A DNA stretch of 34,200 bases, taken from NCBI GenBank assembly GCA_017399165.1, contig JAFQEF010000057.1, forward strand, positions 1 through 34,200, written 5' to 3'. Made by a program: the position numbers and the translations under genes. Below, piece by piece: positions 1 through 7,200 of this stretch. This DNA is from Akkermansia sp. (GTDB lineage: Bacteria > Verrucomicrobiota > Verrucomicrobiia > Verrucomicrobiales > Akkermansiaceae). The notes below the pieces were generated by a model. The model was not told where the DNA came from, searched no databases, and saw nothing but the letters and a program-made list of their open reading frames with translations. The first letter of the stretch is position 1. Every line of letters begins with the position of its first letter.

Positions 1-6
1 TAACAT
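1..6 (-). CDS. Start of a probable IscB/IsrB gene, cut by the window edge
   Basis: Only the first two codons (Met-Leu) lie in the window; the gene runs leftward out of it. An ATG at 6-4 is preceded on the minus strand by GAAGGAG, 7 bases upstream, an unusually good ribosome-binding site for this window. The identification as the RNA-guided nuclease IscB or its relative IsrB comes wholly from the OMEGA RNA just upstream, because in IscB loci that RNA precedes the gene. Nothing of the protein can be seen, so the coding call is inference from context. Confidence 0.4.
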
Positions 7-14
7 GACTTGTC

Positions 15-242
15 TCCTTCTCGGTTACGGACGTTTAGTCCTTTCAATTATTCGAGACGAATCGCGGAGCCTCCACTATGGAGGGGCTGGGGTGACCCAT
101 ACTTCTAATCGGGACGTTCTTCTTCCCTTGTCCCCTAAACGGGTGTACCCCCAGCCGGCTTGTCAAGAGTAGCTAACTTCGACAAGCCTCTCCGTCGGCT
201 CGGATTTTACTCCGAACAGCCGCATGTTACCACATTTAATTA
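15..242 (-). ncRNA. OMEGA RNA (HEARO-type) of an IscB-family locus
   Basis: Read on the minus strand this stretch folds into a compact RNA. A stem CGGCT/AGCCG (196-222) encloses CGGA/TCCG. It is followed directly by the block GCCGACGGAGAGGC, then by an 8-bp stem GGCTTGTC/GACAAGCC (157-188) and GCCGG. An 8-bp long-range stem pairs 85-92 with 149-156, and local hairpins lie at 70-84 and 29-41. The order and sequence of the first two stems with the GACGGAGAGGC block agree with what I recall of the IscB OMEGA RNA scaffold (HEARO motif). In such loci the RNA lies 5' of the nuclease gene and its guide comes from the DNA flanking the 5' end, which here would be near 243-265. The boundaries are approximate. 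No covariance model was run. Confidence 0.75.
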
Positions 243-252
243 ACCGGGTCCC

Positions 253-369
253 CAATTTGTTTATATCGTAGGGTGGGACTTAAGTCCCACTTTCATGGTG
301 GTATACCTTGATAATATGTTGGACTAAAGTCCAACACTCCGATAGCATTCGCCCCACAAATACCAATTT
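253..369 (+). repeat. 117-bp palindrome-rich repeat, copy A
   Basis: By eye this is identical, as reverse complement, to 3095-3211. It contains two near-perfect palindromes, GTGGGACTTAAGTCCCAC and GTTGGACTAAAGTCCAAC. A third weaker hairpin (CCCC/GGGG around 351-375) begins at its right end. It has no reading frame of note, so it is probably a non-coding mobile or REP-like element. It abuts the OMEGA RNA on the left and the GYF-domain gene on the right. A hairpin related to its right end, without the rest, occurs again at about 3410-3437. Confidence 0.9.
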
Positions 370-423
370 ATAGGGGCACTGCAAAATAAATAATTTTGCT
401 GCGTTTTCCGGACATCCCCGGTT

Positions 424-849
424 TTAGATACGCCCTGTCTCCCACACATCATACGCAAACTTAAAGGCAAACCAACAGAATGCCAGCAAGATGATGACGG
501 AGACAAGGAAAAACAGGTTCCAACGCAAGGCGGAGCGGGATGCCGCTGCGGCCTCTTCATAACGCCCCTGCCCGTACAGCTCCGCCACACGAGCAGATTG
601 GCGCATTGCTATCAGGCTGAAGGGGAAACAACAAAACACGCTCACAAAGCTCCACACAGAATACGTAGGCGGGCATGGGGGCACCGGAGGTAATTGCTCA
701 TAACTGCACCATGCGCCCTGTCCGTTCATTAACACGGGCACATCTGCCGGCAGCTCCTTGCGCGCCACCAAGTCTGCCAAAGCGGCTCGGGTATATGGCC
801 CCTCCGGCACTGCTCCGGGGCTGCGCTGTATGTAGTGGGAATCCGCCAT
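424..849 (-). CDS. GYF-domain and dispanin/CD225-like membrane protein
   Basis: A 141-residue protein. Residues about 5-53 resemble the bacterial GYF_2 domain (GPYTRAALADLV, then GAWCSYEQLP), a small domain usually thought to bind proline-rich partners. A proline-rich linker follows. The rest resembles CD225/dispanin: a first membrane segment around 63-81 (SVWSFVSVFCCFPFSLIAM), a polar loop with AELYGQGRYEEAAAASRSA, and a second membrane segment around 111-131. The Met at 849 is chosen because the GYF domain begins there; an upstream in-frame Met at 891 would add 14 unrelated residues. It is divergent from the GreA-like gene and has no visible operon partner. Its function is unknown; the family is often annotated as DUF4339/CD225 protein. 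Confidence 0.75.
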   Translation of the reverse strand: MADSHYIQRSPGAVPEGPYTRAALADLVARKELPADVPVLMNGQGAWCSYEQLPPVPPCPPTYSVWSFVSVFCCFPFSLIAMRQSARVAELYGQGRYEEAAAASRSALRWNLFFLVSVIILLAFCWFAFKFAYDVWETGRI

Positions 850-950
850 AAAATTCGCTTTGGAACAGAGAATAACCCATAATACCCCCATTTGGCAAGT
901 AGTAGGACGCAGAAATTCTAAAAAAAATTAAAAAAATTATCATTCGGGGG

Positions 951-978
951 TTGACCTTGACAAAAGGTATGGTAATAT
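951..978 (+). promoter_or_regulatory. Promoter of the GreA-like gene
   Basis: TTGACC (951-956), a 16-base spacer and TAATAT (973-978). The -10 box overlaps the upstream candidate ATG at 977, so that codon cannot be in the message from this promoter. Transcription should begin near 985, only a few bases before the ATG at 989. Confidence 0.65.
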
Positions 979-988
979 GGTTGCACGT

Positions 989-2929
989 ATGCATGGTGAT
1001 TTAGAAAAACTTGTAGCAGCCGGTAAAATACCGGCAGACTTTGCGATGCGCTTGGACAAATTCTCTCCCGCCAACTACGTCATGCACCCTGAGTGGGGCG
1101 TTGGCAAGGTAGAGGCTTGGTCTCTGGCCAAAAATCTCGTTAAAGTCGACTTTGAGCAAAAGCCCCATTTTGTAATGGGCCTCAAGCTGGCATTCAACCA
1201 GCTCACCCCTGTACCTGAAGGTCACTTCCTGATTACCTGTTTTGAAGATGCTGCCGGCTGCCGAGCCAAGGCAGAAGGCAAAGAAACGATACTGGAATTC
1301 ATCGCTTTTGTACTGGAGCACAACCTCTCCCTGCGAGAGGGCGTAAATGAAGTACTAGAAATGGAGCCGGAGGATTTGGAGAAATTCCTCAGTGGCCGCG
1401 TTATCCCTGCGGAGAACTGGAAAGCTTGGTGGGAGAAAGCCCGCACTGCCATGAAGGAAGACCCGCGATTCCGCCTGCCCACCAAGAAGGGCGAAACCAT
1501 CCGTACCCGTGAGGCCGGCAGCGCTGCAGAAGCTCTGTTGGCAGACTACAAAGAGGCTACCTCTCTGGAGAGCTGCGTGCGCATCATCGATCAAAGCCAC
1601 ATAGAGGCCTTGGCCGGTGAGTACACCTTGGCTGCCCAATTGGTAAAAGCCATGGAGGAGGATATTGAGCGCGACCGCAATGAGCCGCAGCACGTGCTGG
1701 AGCTCATCATCATTCGCGACGACATTTTGGAGGCCACCACCGGCAACGATGCCGCCAAGCAAGAGCAGCTTAATGCAGCCCTGACAGAGGCCGGTGTTAC
1801 CGAACTTAAGACCTTGGCAGACAAGCTGCAAACCATCCCCTCTGAGGAGCTGGTGCAATACATCGGTGAGTTATCCGTAGCCCGTCAAAATAAAGTGTAC
1901 GAGGCCCTGCCCGAGGCTTATGCCGACAGCTGGCTGGCCTACACCACCAACATTTTCCTGTTCGGTGGAGCCAAAGTAACGGCAGCAGCGGCAGACTTCA
2001 TTATCGCTAAGGGCGGCAAGGAGCAACTGTTTGCAGACCTCACCAACGGCATCTCCCGCCAAAACCTCAGCCCGGATGTGCTCATTTGGATTTGCCGTGA
2101 GCGTAACGGGGTTGCCAAGGAACTGGTGGACAAGAACAAGATGCTGTTGGGTGCAGCCATCATCAACGCCATTGAGCGCGACAGCGCAGAGGGCGGCCCC
2201 AACAGAGCCCTGCGCCTGCGCAACCTGTTGTTGGATGACAAGGAATTGGCCCCGGATCTGGTGACCGGTATCTCTGAGCTGGAGGCTCGCCCCTTTGCCA
2301 AGTCTCTGTACGATTCCTCCGTACTGCCGGACTTGGATCGCAACCTATTGCTTGCCAACATGATGAAAGTACACCCCACCTTGCAGGAGGTAGTACTGGC
2401 ACGTGTACAGGTTAAGGAGAAGCAGCACCTGTATGTCTCCCTGCGCTCTTATGCAGCCCGTAAGGCTGAGTATGAGGAGCTTATCAACGTTAAGATCCCC
2501 AAGAACAAGCACGACTTGGAGATTACCCGTGCCGAGGGTGACCTGCGTGAGAACGGCGGCTACCAAGACGCCAAGGCCACGCGCCAAGTGCTCATGCGCC
2601 GCTCCGAGGAGCTCTCTCGCCTGCTCTCTCAGGCAGAGCCCACCGACTTTGCGGATGCCTCTTGCGAGCAAACAGGCGTTGGAACTCAGGTTATCTTCAC
2701 CAACAGCAAGGGGCTCAAGGCCGTTTACACCATCTTGGGTGCTTGGGATTCCATCCCCGAGCAGGGCGTTATTCCCTATAACTCCAAGCTTGGTGCACGC
2801 CTTATCGGTCTGAAGGTGGGTGACGCTGTCCGCATTCCCCTTGAGGTTGGCGGCTCCCAGCACAAGATGACCGTTAAGGAGATTGTGCCTGCACCCAAGG
2901 AGCTCATCTTCCCCGATGACGAGGCCTGA
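989..2929 (+). CDS. Large GreA/GreB-domain transcription factor
   Basis: About 646 residues, roughly four times a normal GreA. The N-terminus (MHPEWGVGKVEAWSL, then VDFEQKPHFVMGLKLAFNQL) looks like a small beta-barrel of the CarD/Tudor type. The middle is helical and unassigned. The C-terminal 150 residues are GreA-like: a coiled coil with AEGDLRENGGYQDAKA, keeping the acidic tip residues that coordinate Mg2+ in the RNA polymerase secondary channel, then an FKBP-like domain (NSKLGARLIGLKVGDAVRI). It therefore probably rescues backtracked RNA polymerase by transcript cleavage. Similar long GreA proteins are known in Verrucomicrobia and relatives. The start at 989 is preferred over 977 because of the promoter position and the good family-like beginning MHGDLEKLVAAGKI. 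Confidence 0.85.
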   Translation: MHGDLEKLVAAGKIPADFAMRLDKFSPANYVMHPEWGVGKVEAWSLAKNLVKVDFEQKPHFVMGLKLAFNQLTPVPEGHFLITCFEDAAGCRAKAEGKETILEFIAFVLEHNLSLREGVNEVLEMEPEDLEKFLSGRVIPAENWKAWWEKARTAMKEDPRFRLPTKKGETIRTREAGSAAEALLADYKEATSLESCVRIIDQSHIEALAGEYTLAAQLVKAMEEDIERDRNEPQHVLELIIIRDDILEATTGNDAAKQEQLNAALTEAGVTELKTLADKLQTIPSEELVQYIGELSVARQNKVYEALPEAYADSWLAYTTNIFLFGGAKVTAAAADFIIAKGGKEQLFADLTNGISRQNLSPDVLIWICRERNGVAKELVDKNKMLLGAAIINAIERDSAEGGPNRALRLRNLLLDDKELAPDLVTGISELEARPFAKSLYDSSVLPDLDRNLLLANMMKVHPTLQEVVLARVQVKEKQHLYVSLRSYAARKAEYEELINVKIPKNKHDLEITRAEGDLRENGGYQDAKATRQVLMRRSEELSRLLSQAEPTDFADASCEQTGVGTQVIFTNSKGLKAVYTILGAWDSIPEQGVIPYNSKLGARLIGLKVGDAVRIPLEVGGSQHKMTVKEIVPAPKELIFPDDEA

Positions 2930-2958
2930 TAAAGCCTGTGCGCAGCATATCATTTCAT

Positions 2959-2991
2959 CCCGCCCTTGCCCCACGGCATCGGCGGGGTTTT
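2959..2991 (+). terminator. Terminator of the GreA-like gene
   Basis: CCCGCC pairs with GGCGGG across a 16-base loop, followed by GTTTTC. It lies 30 bases after the stop codon. The U-run is short. Confidence 0.55.
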
Positions 2992-3094
2992 CATCGGGCT
3001 ATTTGAGGTACGAATTACGATATACGAAATGGGGACCTCGAAAAACTCAACCAAGCCATTAATCTTCCATCCTGAGACTTACCGAGGTCCCTAC

Positions 3095-3211
3095 AAATTG
3101 GTATTTGTGGGGCGAATGCTATCGGAGTGTTGGACTTTAGTCCAACATATTATCAAGGTATACCACCATGAAAGTGGGACTTAAGTCCCACCCTACGATA
3201 TAAACAAATTG
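3095..3211 (-). repeat. 117-bp palindrome-rich repeat, copy B (inverted)
   Basis: Perfect reverse complement of 253-369. With copy A it brackets 2.7 kb holding the GYF protein and GreA-like genes. On its left an inverted repeat GGGACCTCG (3033-3041) / CGAGGTCCC (3080-3088) and a TACGAA-rich tract (3007-3030) relate it to the other dispersed repeat near 33859-34062. The non-coding stretch 2930-3478 consists largely of these repeats. Confidence 0.9.
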
Positions 3212-3244
3212 CCATTTGTCGAGTTTTTAGAGATGCCCAATTTT

Positions 3245-3390
3245 AAAGTTAGGCGCCTGCGGCGCAATGTTGCAAAGCCTTGCATAAGTTACCGCTGTAA
3301 TTACGGCAGTAAGCGTTGAGATAGCAGTTCTTATTTTGCGAACAGCAAGGGAGACTTCCCGTAGCTGTGAGCCGAACTAATTAACTTCGG
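3245..3390 (-). repeat. Dispersed repeat, related to 33884-34030 in opposite orientation
   Basis: As reverse complement this stretch matches 33884-34030 at roughly 90% by eye. Shared landmarks are TTGCGCCGCAGGCGCC, a TTAC-rich palindrome near the middle, CTACGGGAAGTCTCCCTTG and AATTAGTTCGGCTCAC. Substitutions in the central palindrome suggest a conserved fold. No protein is encoded. The TACGAA-type flank is weak on one side (3384-3408) and separated from the core by copy B on the other, so this copy may be disrupted. Confidence 0.8.
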
Positions 3391-3478
3391 ATTTCGGATT
3401 TCGTATGTTACCCCACAACCACCAATTTGTGGGGGCATCGGCAAGAGATATAACATTCTGTCAGCAATCAAGTATAAC

Positions 3479-3507
3479 TTGACAAAAACACCAAGTAAGT
3501 GTATAGG
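3479..3507 (+). promoter_or_regulatory. Promoter of the AspT-type transporter gene
   Basis: TTGACA (3479-3484), 17 bases, TATAGG (3502-3507). It overlaps a possible GTG start at 3499, which argues for the ATG at 3538. Confidence 0.6.
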
Positions 3508-3537
3508 AATGCGCGACAAAACAACATTCTAACCAAT

Positions 3538-5136
3538 ATGGAAACACTACTGAGCAATTCAACATTGGTACTATTTGCGATTCTCTTTTTGGGTTTAGCG
3601 TTGGGCAATATCAGTATCAAGGGCATTTCATTAGGGAGCTCGGGCGTGTTGTTTGTAGCCATGGTTGCCGGGCATTATGGCTTAAAGATACCGGATGGTA
3701 TATCCGCCATCGGCACAGCATTATTTGTATATTGTGTAGGCCTAGGGGTGGGCAACAGATTCTTTTCATCCCTGAAAAGCCGGGGTAAAAACCTCATTAT
3801 ATTAGCCGGCACCATTGTACTTGTGGGGTGGTTAACCGCTTGGAGCTTATGCGAGCTGATGGGTATAGATTTGACCGTAGGTGCCGGGCTTTTTGCCGGG
3901 GCCTGCACCAGCACGCCGGCACTGGCCGCCTCTCTGGATGCAGCAAAGGCCGCGGGGTATGATGAATCCGTCATTAACATCGGGTATGGCTTAGCTTATC
4001 CCTTTGGTGTTATCGGCATTGTTTTGTTCGTGCAGCTGTTGCCCCGTATTCTCCGCAAAGATCTCAGCAACAATGATAAAGGAAACGATGCAGACCCGCA
4101 CGCCATTATCGCACGGCATGTATGCTGCACCAACCCCGAGGTATTGGGTAAAGACCTGCAAGCCGTAGCCTTGAGCACCGGCATGAGCAGCCGTATCACC
4201 CGTATTCTGAGAGACGGCATATTGCGCCCCCTGCGCAGCACGGATACCCTCAACACTAACGACGAGGTGCTAATGATTGGCGAGCGGGAGAAGATAGCAC
4301 ACGATGCTGCCATACTCGGTCACTTTACCAACCAAGGCAGCAATGCCCTCATTTGTAAAGATGAAGATGCTCAGATTATTGTCCTTGCAGATAAAATGAG
4401 CAATCGCACATTGAAAGATTTGGACACCTTGGGCAACTACGGTGTCACCGTATCCCGCGTAACTCGACTGGGCAACACCTTCATCCCCTCCCCGGATACG
4501 GAAATTATACGCAACGATGTACTGCGCGTTGTGGGCACACCCGAGGCTATCAACGCCTTTAAAAAAGAATGCGGGCACCGCAGTGCAGCCATCAATGCGG
4601 CAGATGTGCTCTCTCTGACAGGCGGCTTGGTGCTGGGTTTATTACTGGGCAGTGTAACCTTCAGCATAGGCGGGGGCAAAGGCTTTTCGCTGGGTATGGC
4701 AGGCGGGCCGCTGGTGGTGGCACTGTTGCTGGGGCACTTTGGCAAGATTGGCCCGGTAGCAGGCTACATGCCGCGCGCCACCCGTGTTTTGGTAATGGAA
4801 CTGGGCTTAATGCTCTTTTTGGCAGGAGCCGGCATCAACGGTGGCGAAAAACTGGTAGAAACTTTAGCCACCAATGGTTTATCCATGTTCTTGGTGGGTG
4901 CCGTTATCACGGTGCTGCCGCTGTTCATCGGGTATTTTGTGGCTCGAAAGTTCCTGAAAATGGAGGTAGCAGAAACCTTGGGCTGTATCTGCGGCTCGCA
5001 AACCTCTACCCCGGCACTGGGGGCCATAACCTCCCAAACGGAAAGTCAGGAGCCCGTTATCGCTTATTCCACCGCCTACCCCATCGCCCTGATTCTCATG
5101 ACGATACTGGCACAGCTCTTGGTAGAAATGGCCTAA
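3538..5136 (+). CDS. AspT/YidE-type membrane antiporter with two RCK-C domains
   Basis: 532 residues. Two homologous membrane halves each carry the family signature: GACTSTPALAA in the first and CGSQTSTPALGA in the second. Between them lie two TrkA-C/RCK-C-like domains (LGKDLQAVALSTGMSSRI and NRTLKDLDTLGNYGVTVSRV), cytoplasmic modules likely to bind a small ligand. This is the architecture of the aspartate:alanine exchanger AspT and the YidE/YbjL proteins. The substrate cannot be read from the sequence; an amino acid or dicarboxylate exchange is likely. The start is set by the promoter just upstream. It stands alone between its own promoter and terminator, but its neighbour downstream is also a carboxylate-type transporter. 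Confidence 0.85.
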   Translation: METLLSNSTLVLFAILFLGLALGNISIKGISLGSSGVLFVAMVAGHYGLKIPDGISAIGTALFVYCVGLGVGNRFFSSLKSRGKNLIILAGTIVLVGWLTAWSLCELMGIDLTVGAGLFAGACTSTPALAASLDAAKAAGYDESVINIGYGLAYPFGVIGIVLFVQLLPRILRKDLSNNDKGNDADPHAIIARHVCCTNPEVLGKDLQAVALSTGMSSRITRILRDGILRPLRSTDTLNTNDEVLMIGEREKIAHDAAILGHFTNQGSNALICKDEDAQIIVLADKMSNRTLKDLDTLGNYGVTVSRVTRLGNTFIPSPDTEIIRNDVLRVVGTPEAINAFKKECGHRSAAINAADVLSLTGGLVLGLLLGSVTFSIGGGKGFSLGMAGGPLVVALLLGHFGKIGPVAGYMPRATRVLVMELGLMLFLAGAGINGGEKLVETLATNGLSMFLVGAVITVLPLFIGYFVARKFLKMEVAETLGCICGSQTSTPALGAITSQTESQEPVIAYSTAYPIALILMTILAQLLVEMA

Positions 5137-5166
5137 AACCACCCATAACATTTTTCCTGAACAGGA

Positions 5167-5199
5167 GGCAATGGCAACATTGCCCCTTTTTTTTATTTT
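5167..5199 (+). terminator. Terminator of the AspT-type gene
   Basis: Perfect 7-bp stem GGCAATG/CATTGCC with loop GCAA, followed by a long T-run with one A. It begins 30 bases after the stop codon and is strong. Confidence 0.9.
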
Positions 5200-5326
5200 T
5201 AAGCAAGTAAAACTTGCAAAAAGAGCTAAAATATAGTACTCTTATGGCAGCACAAGATTTGCCGCAAGCGTGCGCGCCTGCGCATGCACACGACAAACCG
5301 TGCTGAGGTTAACGTAAATATCAGCT

Positions 5327-7165
5327 ATGTCAAGTACTCAAAAAACTCTGATCAAGTTGTTTGTCGTGCTGCTCCTGAGTGGCAGCGCGCTATTCCTGCC
5401 GGACATGCTTAACACACCGGAAGAAACCTTAATCAACCCGATTCAGGCACGTGTGGTAGCGTTGTTCATCTTTGCTGCATTGATGTGGATTTTGGAGGTG
5501 ATCCCGATTTGGACAACCTCTGTTGCGGTGATTGCCCTCACGCTTTTTGCCACCTCTAACCAATCTCTCAACTTCCTCAAAGAGCAGAGATTCGACATGA
5601 AGGAGGTGCACAGCGTTATTGCAAAAGTTACCACCCCCGAGGCCTGCCCCACTGCCGTAAAGAAGTTCATAGAAGCCCCGGATCCTGACAATCCCGGCCA
5701 AAAGCGCATGGAGTCACCGCTGGATCAAATCAAGGCAGATGTCAAAACCAAGCTCAACAAAAAAGGCCAGCTCAGCAATGATGACCTGTACATGGTTGTG
5801 ACCAGCAGCTACATGAACTACGCTGACAAATGCGCTAAAACGGCAGATAAACTTGATAAAGCTGAAAAGAAATCTGATGCAGATACTCAATTGATTGCCG
5901 ACTATCGCACCACGGCAGACGAGCTTTACAAGGCAGCCAATAACTTTAACGCCAAAGAGAATCGCACCGCCCTCAAGGAGGTCAAGATTGTCAACCTTAC
6001 CCAACAGAAGAGCATTTTTGCCACCTTTGCAGACCCCATCATCCTGCTCTTCCTCGGCGGATTCTTCTTGGCAGATGCCGCCACCAAGTACCGCTTGGAC
6101 GTCAACTTAGCCCGCGTACTGCTCAAGCCCTTCGGCACGAATCCCAAGTATGTATTGCTGGGCTTGATGAGTGTTACCGCCGTATTCTCCATGTTCATGA
6201 GCAACACGGCAACCGCCGCCATGATGCTTGCCCTGCTCACCCCCGTGCTGGCACTCTTTAAGCCGGAGGACCGCGGCCGCGCCGCCTTTGCGCTGTGCAT
6301 TCCCGTTGGGGCCAACGTGGGCGGCATCGGCACGCCCATCGGCACGCCGCCCAACGCCATCGCGCTTAAGTTTATGCAAGACATCGGTCTGGATGTTTCC
6401 TTCGGCAAATGGATGTCATTCGGTATTCCGTTTGTGGTTGTCATGCTCTTTGTAGCATGGATTGTGCTGCTCAAGATGTTCCCGATTTCTCAGAAGAGCC
6501 TCGACCTTTCCACCGAGCTGAAAGGCAAGTTCCTCAAGACCCCCAAGGCCATCATCGTTTACATCACCTTCATTGTAACCATCCTCATGTGGGTTATCCC
6601 CAAGGAATACCATGGTCTGGACTCCAACTCCGTAGCCATCATCCCCATTGCCGTGTTCTCCATTACGGGTGTTATCACCAAGAAGGATTTGAAGGCCATG
6701 AGCTGGGATGTGCTGTGGCTGGTAGCCGGTGGCTTTGCCTTGGGTGTAGCCCTCAGCGAGACCAACCTGGCCAAGGATATGATTAACGCCATTCCCTTCG
6801 GCACATGGGATTCCACCATCCTGCTCATCGGTGCCAGCTGCATCTGCCTCTTCATGGCCACCTTCATGAGCCATACGGCAACCGCCGCCCTGTTGGTACC
6901 GATTCTGGGTGGTGTAGCCAGCGCCATGTTGGCCGCAGGCTCCATGGATAGCGCAGGCGCAGTAGCCCTGCTGGTAACGGTAGCCTTTGCCTCCTCTCTG
7001 GGTATGGCACTGCCGATTTCCACCCCGCCCAACGCCATGGCCTATGCCACCGGCCACGTGGAGCAGAAGGGCATGGCTATCTCCGGCACCATCCTGTGCA
7101 TACTCGGCTTGGTCATTACCATTGTAATGATGACCCTGCTCGGCAGCGCAGGCTTCTTTGGCTGA
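5327..7165 (+). CDS. SLC13/DASS-family sodium:carboxylate symporter with a large polar insert
   Basis: 612 residues with many membrane segments. It carries both SNT-type signatures of the DASS family: MSNTATAAMM (near 291-300) and, in the second half, MSHTATAALLVP. It also has GGIGTPIGTPPNAIAL and ALPISTPPNAMAYATG, which form the sodium and carboxylate sites. Substrates of the family are succinate, malate, citrate or sulfate; the exact one is unknown. Residues about 84-232 form a charged, lysine-rich, helical insert where most members have only a short loop. The next gene starts 35 bases after the stop with no terminator between, so it probably heads an operon with a histidine kinase, a receiver protein and a porin. 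Confidence 0.9.
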   Translation: MSSTQKTLIKLFVVLLLSGSALFLPDMLNTPEETLINPIQARVVALFIFAALMWILEVIPIWTTSVAVIALTLFATSNQSLNFLKEQRFDMKEVHSVIAKVTTPEACPTAVKKFIEAPDPDNPGQKRMESPLDQIKADVKTKLNKKGQLSNDDLYMVVTSSYMNYADKCAKTADKLDKAEKKSDADTQLIADYRTTADELYKAANNFNAKENRTALKEVKIVNLTQQKSIFATFADPIILLFLGGFFLADAATKYRLDVNLARVLLKPFGTNPKYVLLGLMSVTAVFSMFMSNTATAAMMLALLTPVLALFKPEDRGRAAFALCIPVGANVGGIGTPIGTPPNAIALKFMQDIGLDVSFGKWMSFGIPFVVVMLFVAWIVLLKMFPISQKSLDLSTELKGKFLKTPKAIIVYITFIVTILMWVIPKEYHGLDSNSVAIIPIAVFSITGVITKKDLKAMSWDVLWLVAGGFALGVALSETNLAKDMINAIPFGTWDSTILLIGASCICLFMATFMSHTATAALLVPILGGVASAMLAAGSMDSAGAVALLVTVAFASSLGMALPISTPPNAMAYATGHVEQKGMAISGTILCILGLVITIVMMTLLGSAGFFG

Positions 7166-7200
7166 TAAAAATATAAACTAAAACCTCATTCCTCCTGAGC

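Noticed and set aside
1..245. Group II intron 5' region as an explanation for the structured leader
   Set aside because: Only about 240 bases separate the possible 5' end from the open frame, too short for domains I to III, and there is no GUGYG start. The OMEGA RNA fits better.
5214..5242. Promoter for the SLC13 gene (TTGCAA ... TATAGT)
   Set aside because: The spacer is only 12 bases. A 13-base word ATAGTACTCTTAT in this stretch recurs at 25107-25119, but I could not give it a role.
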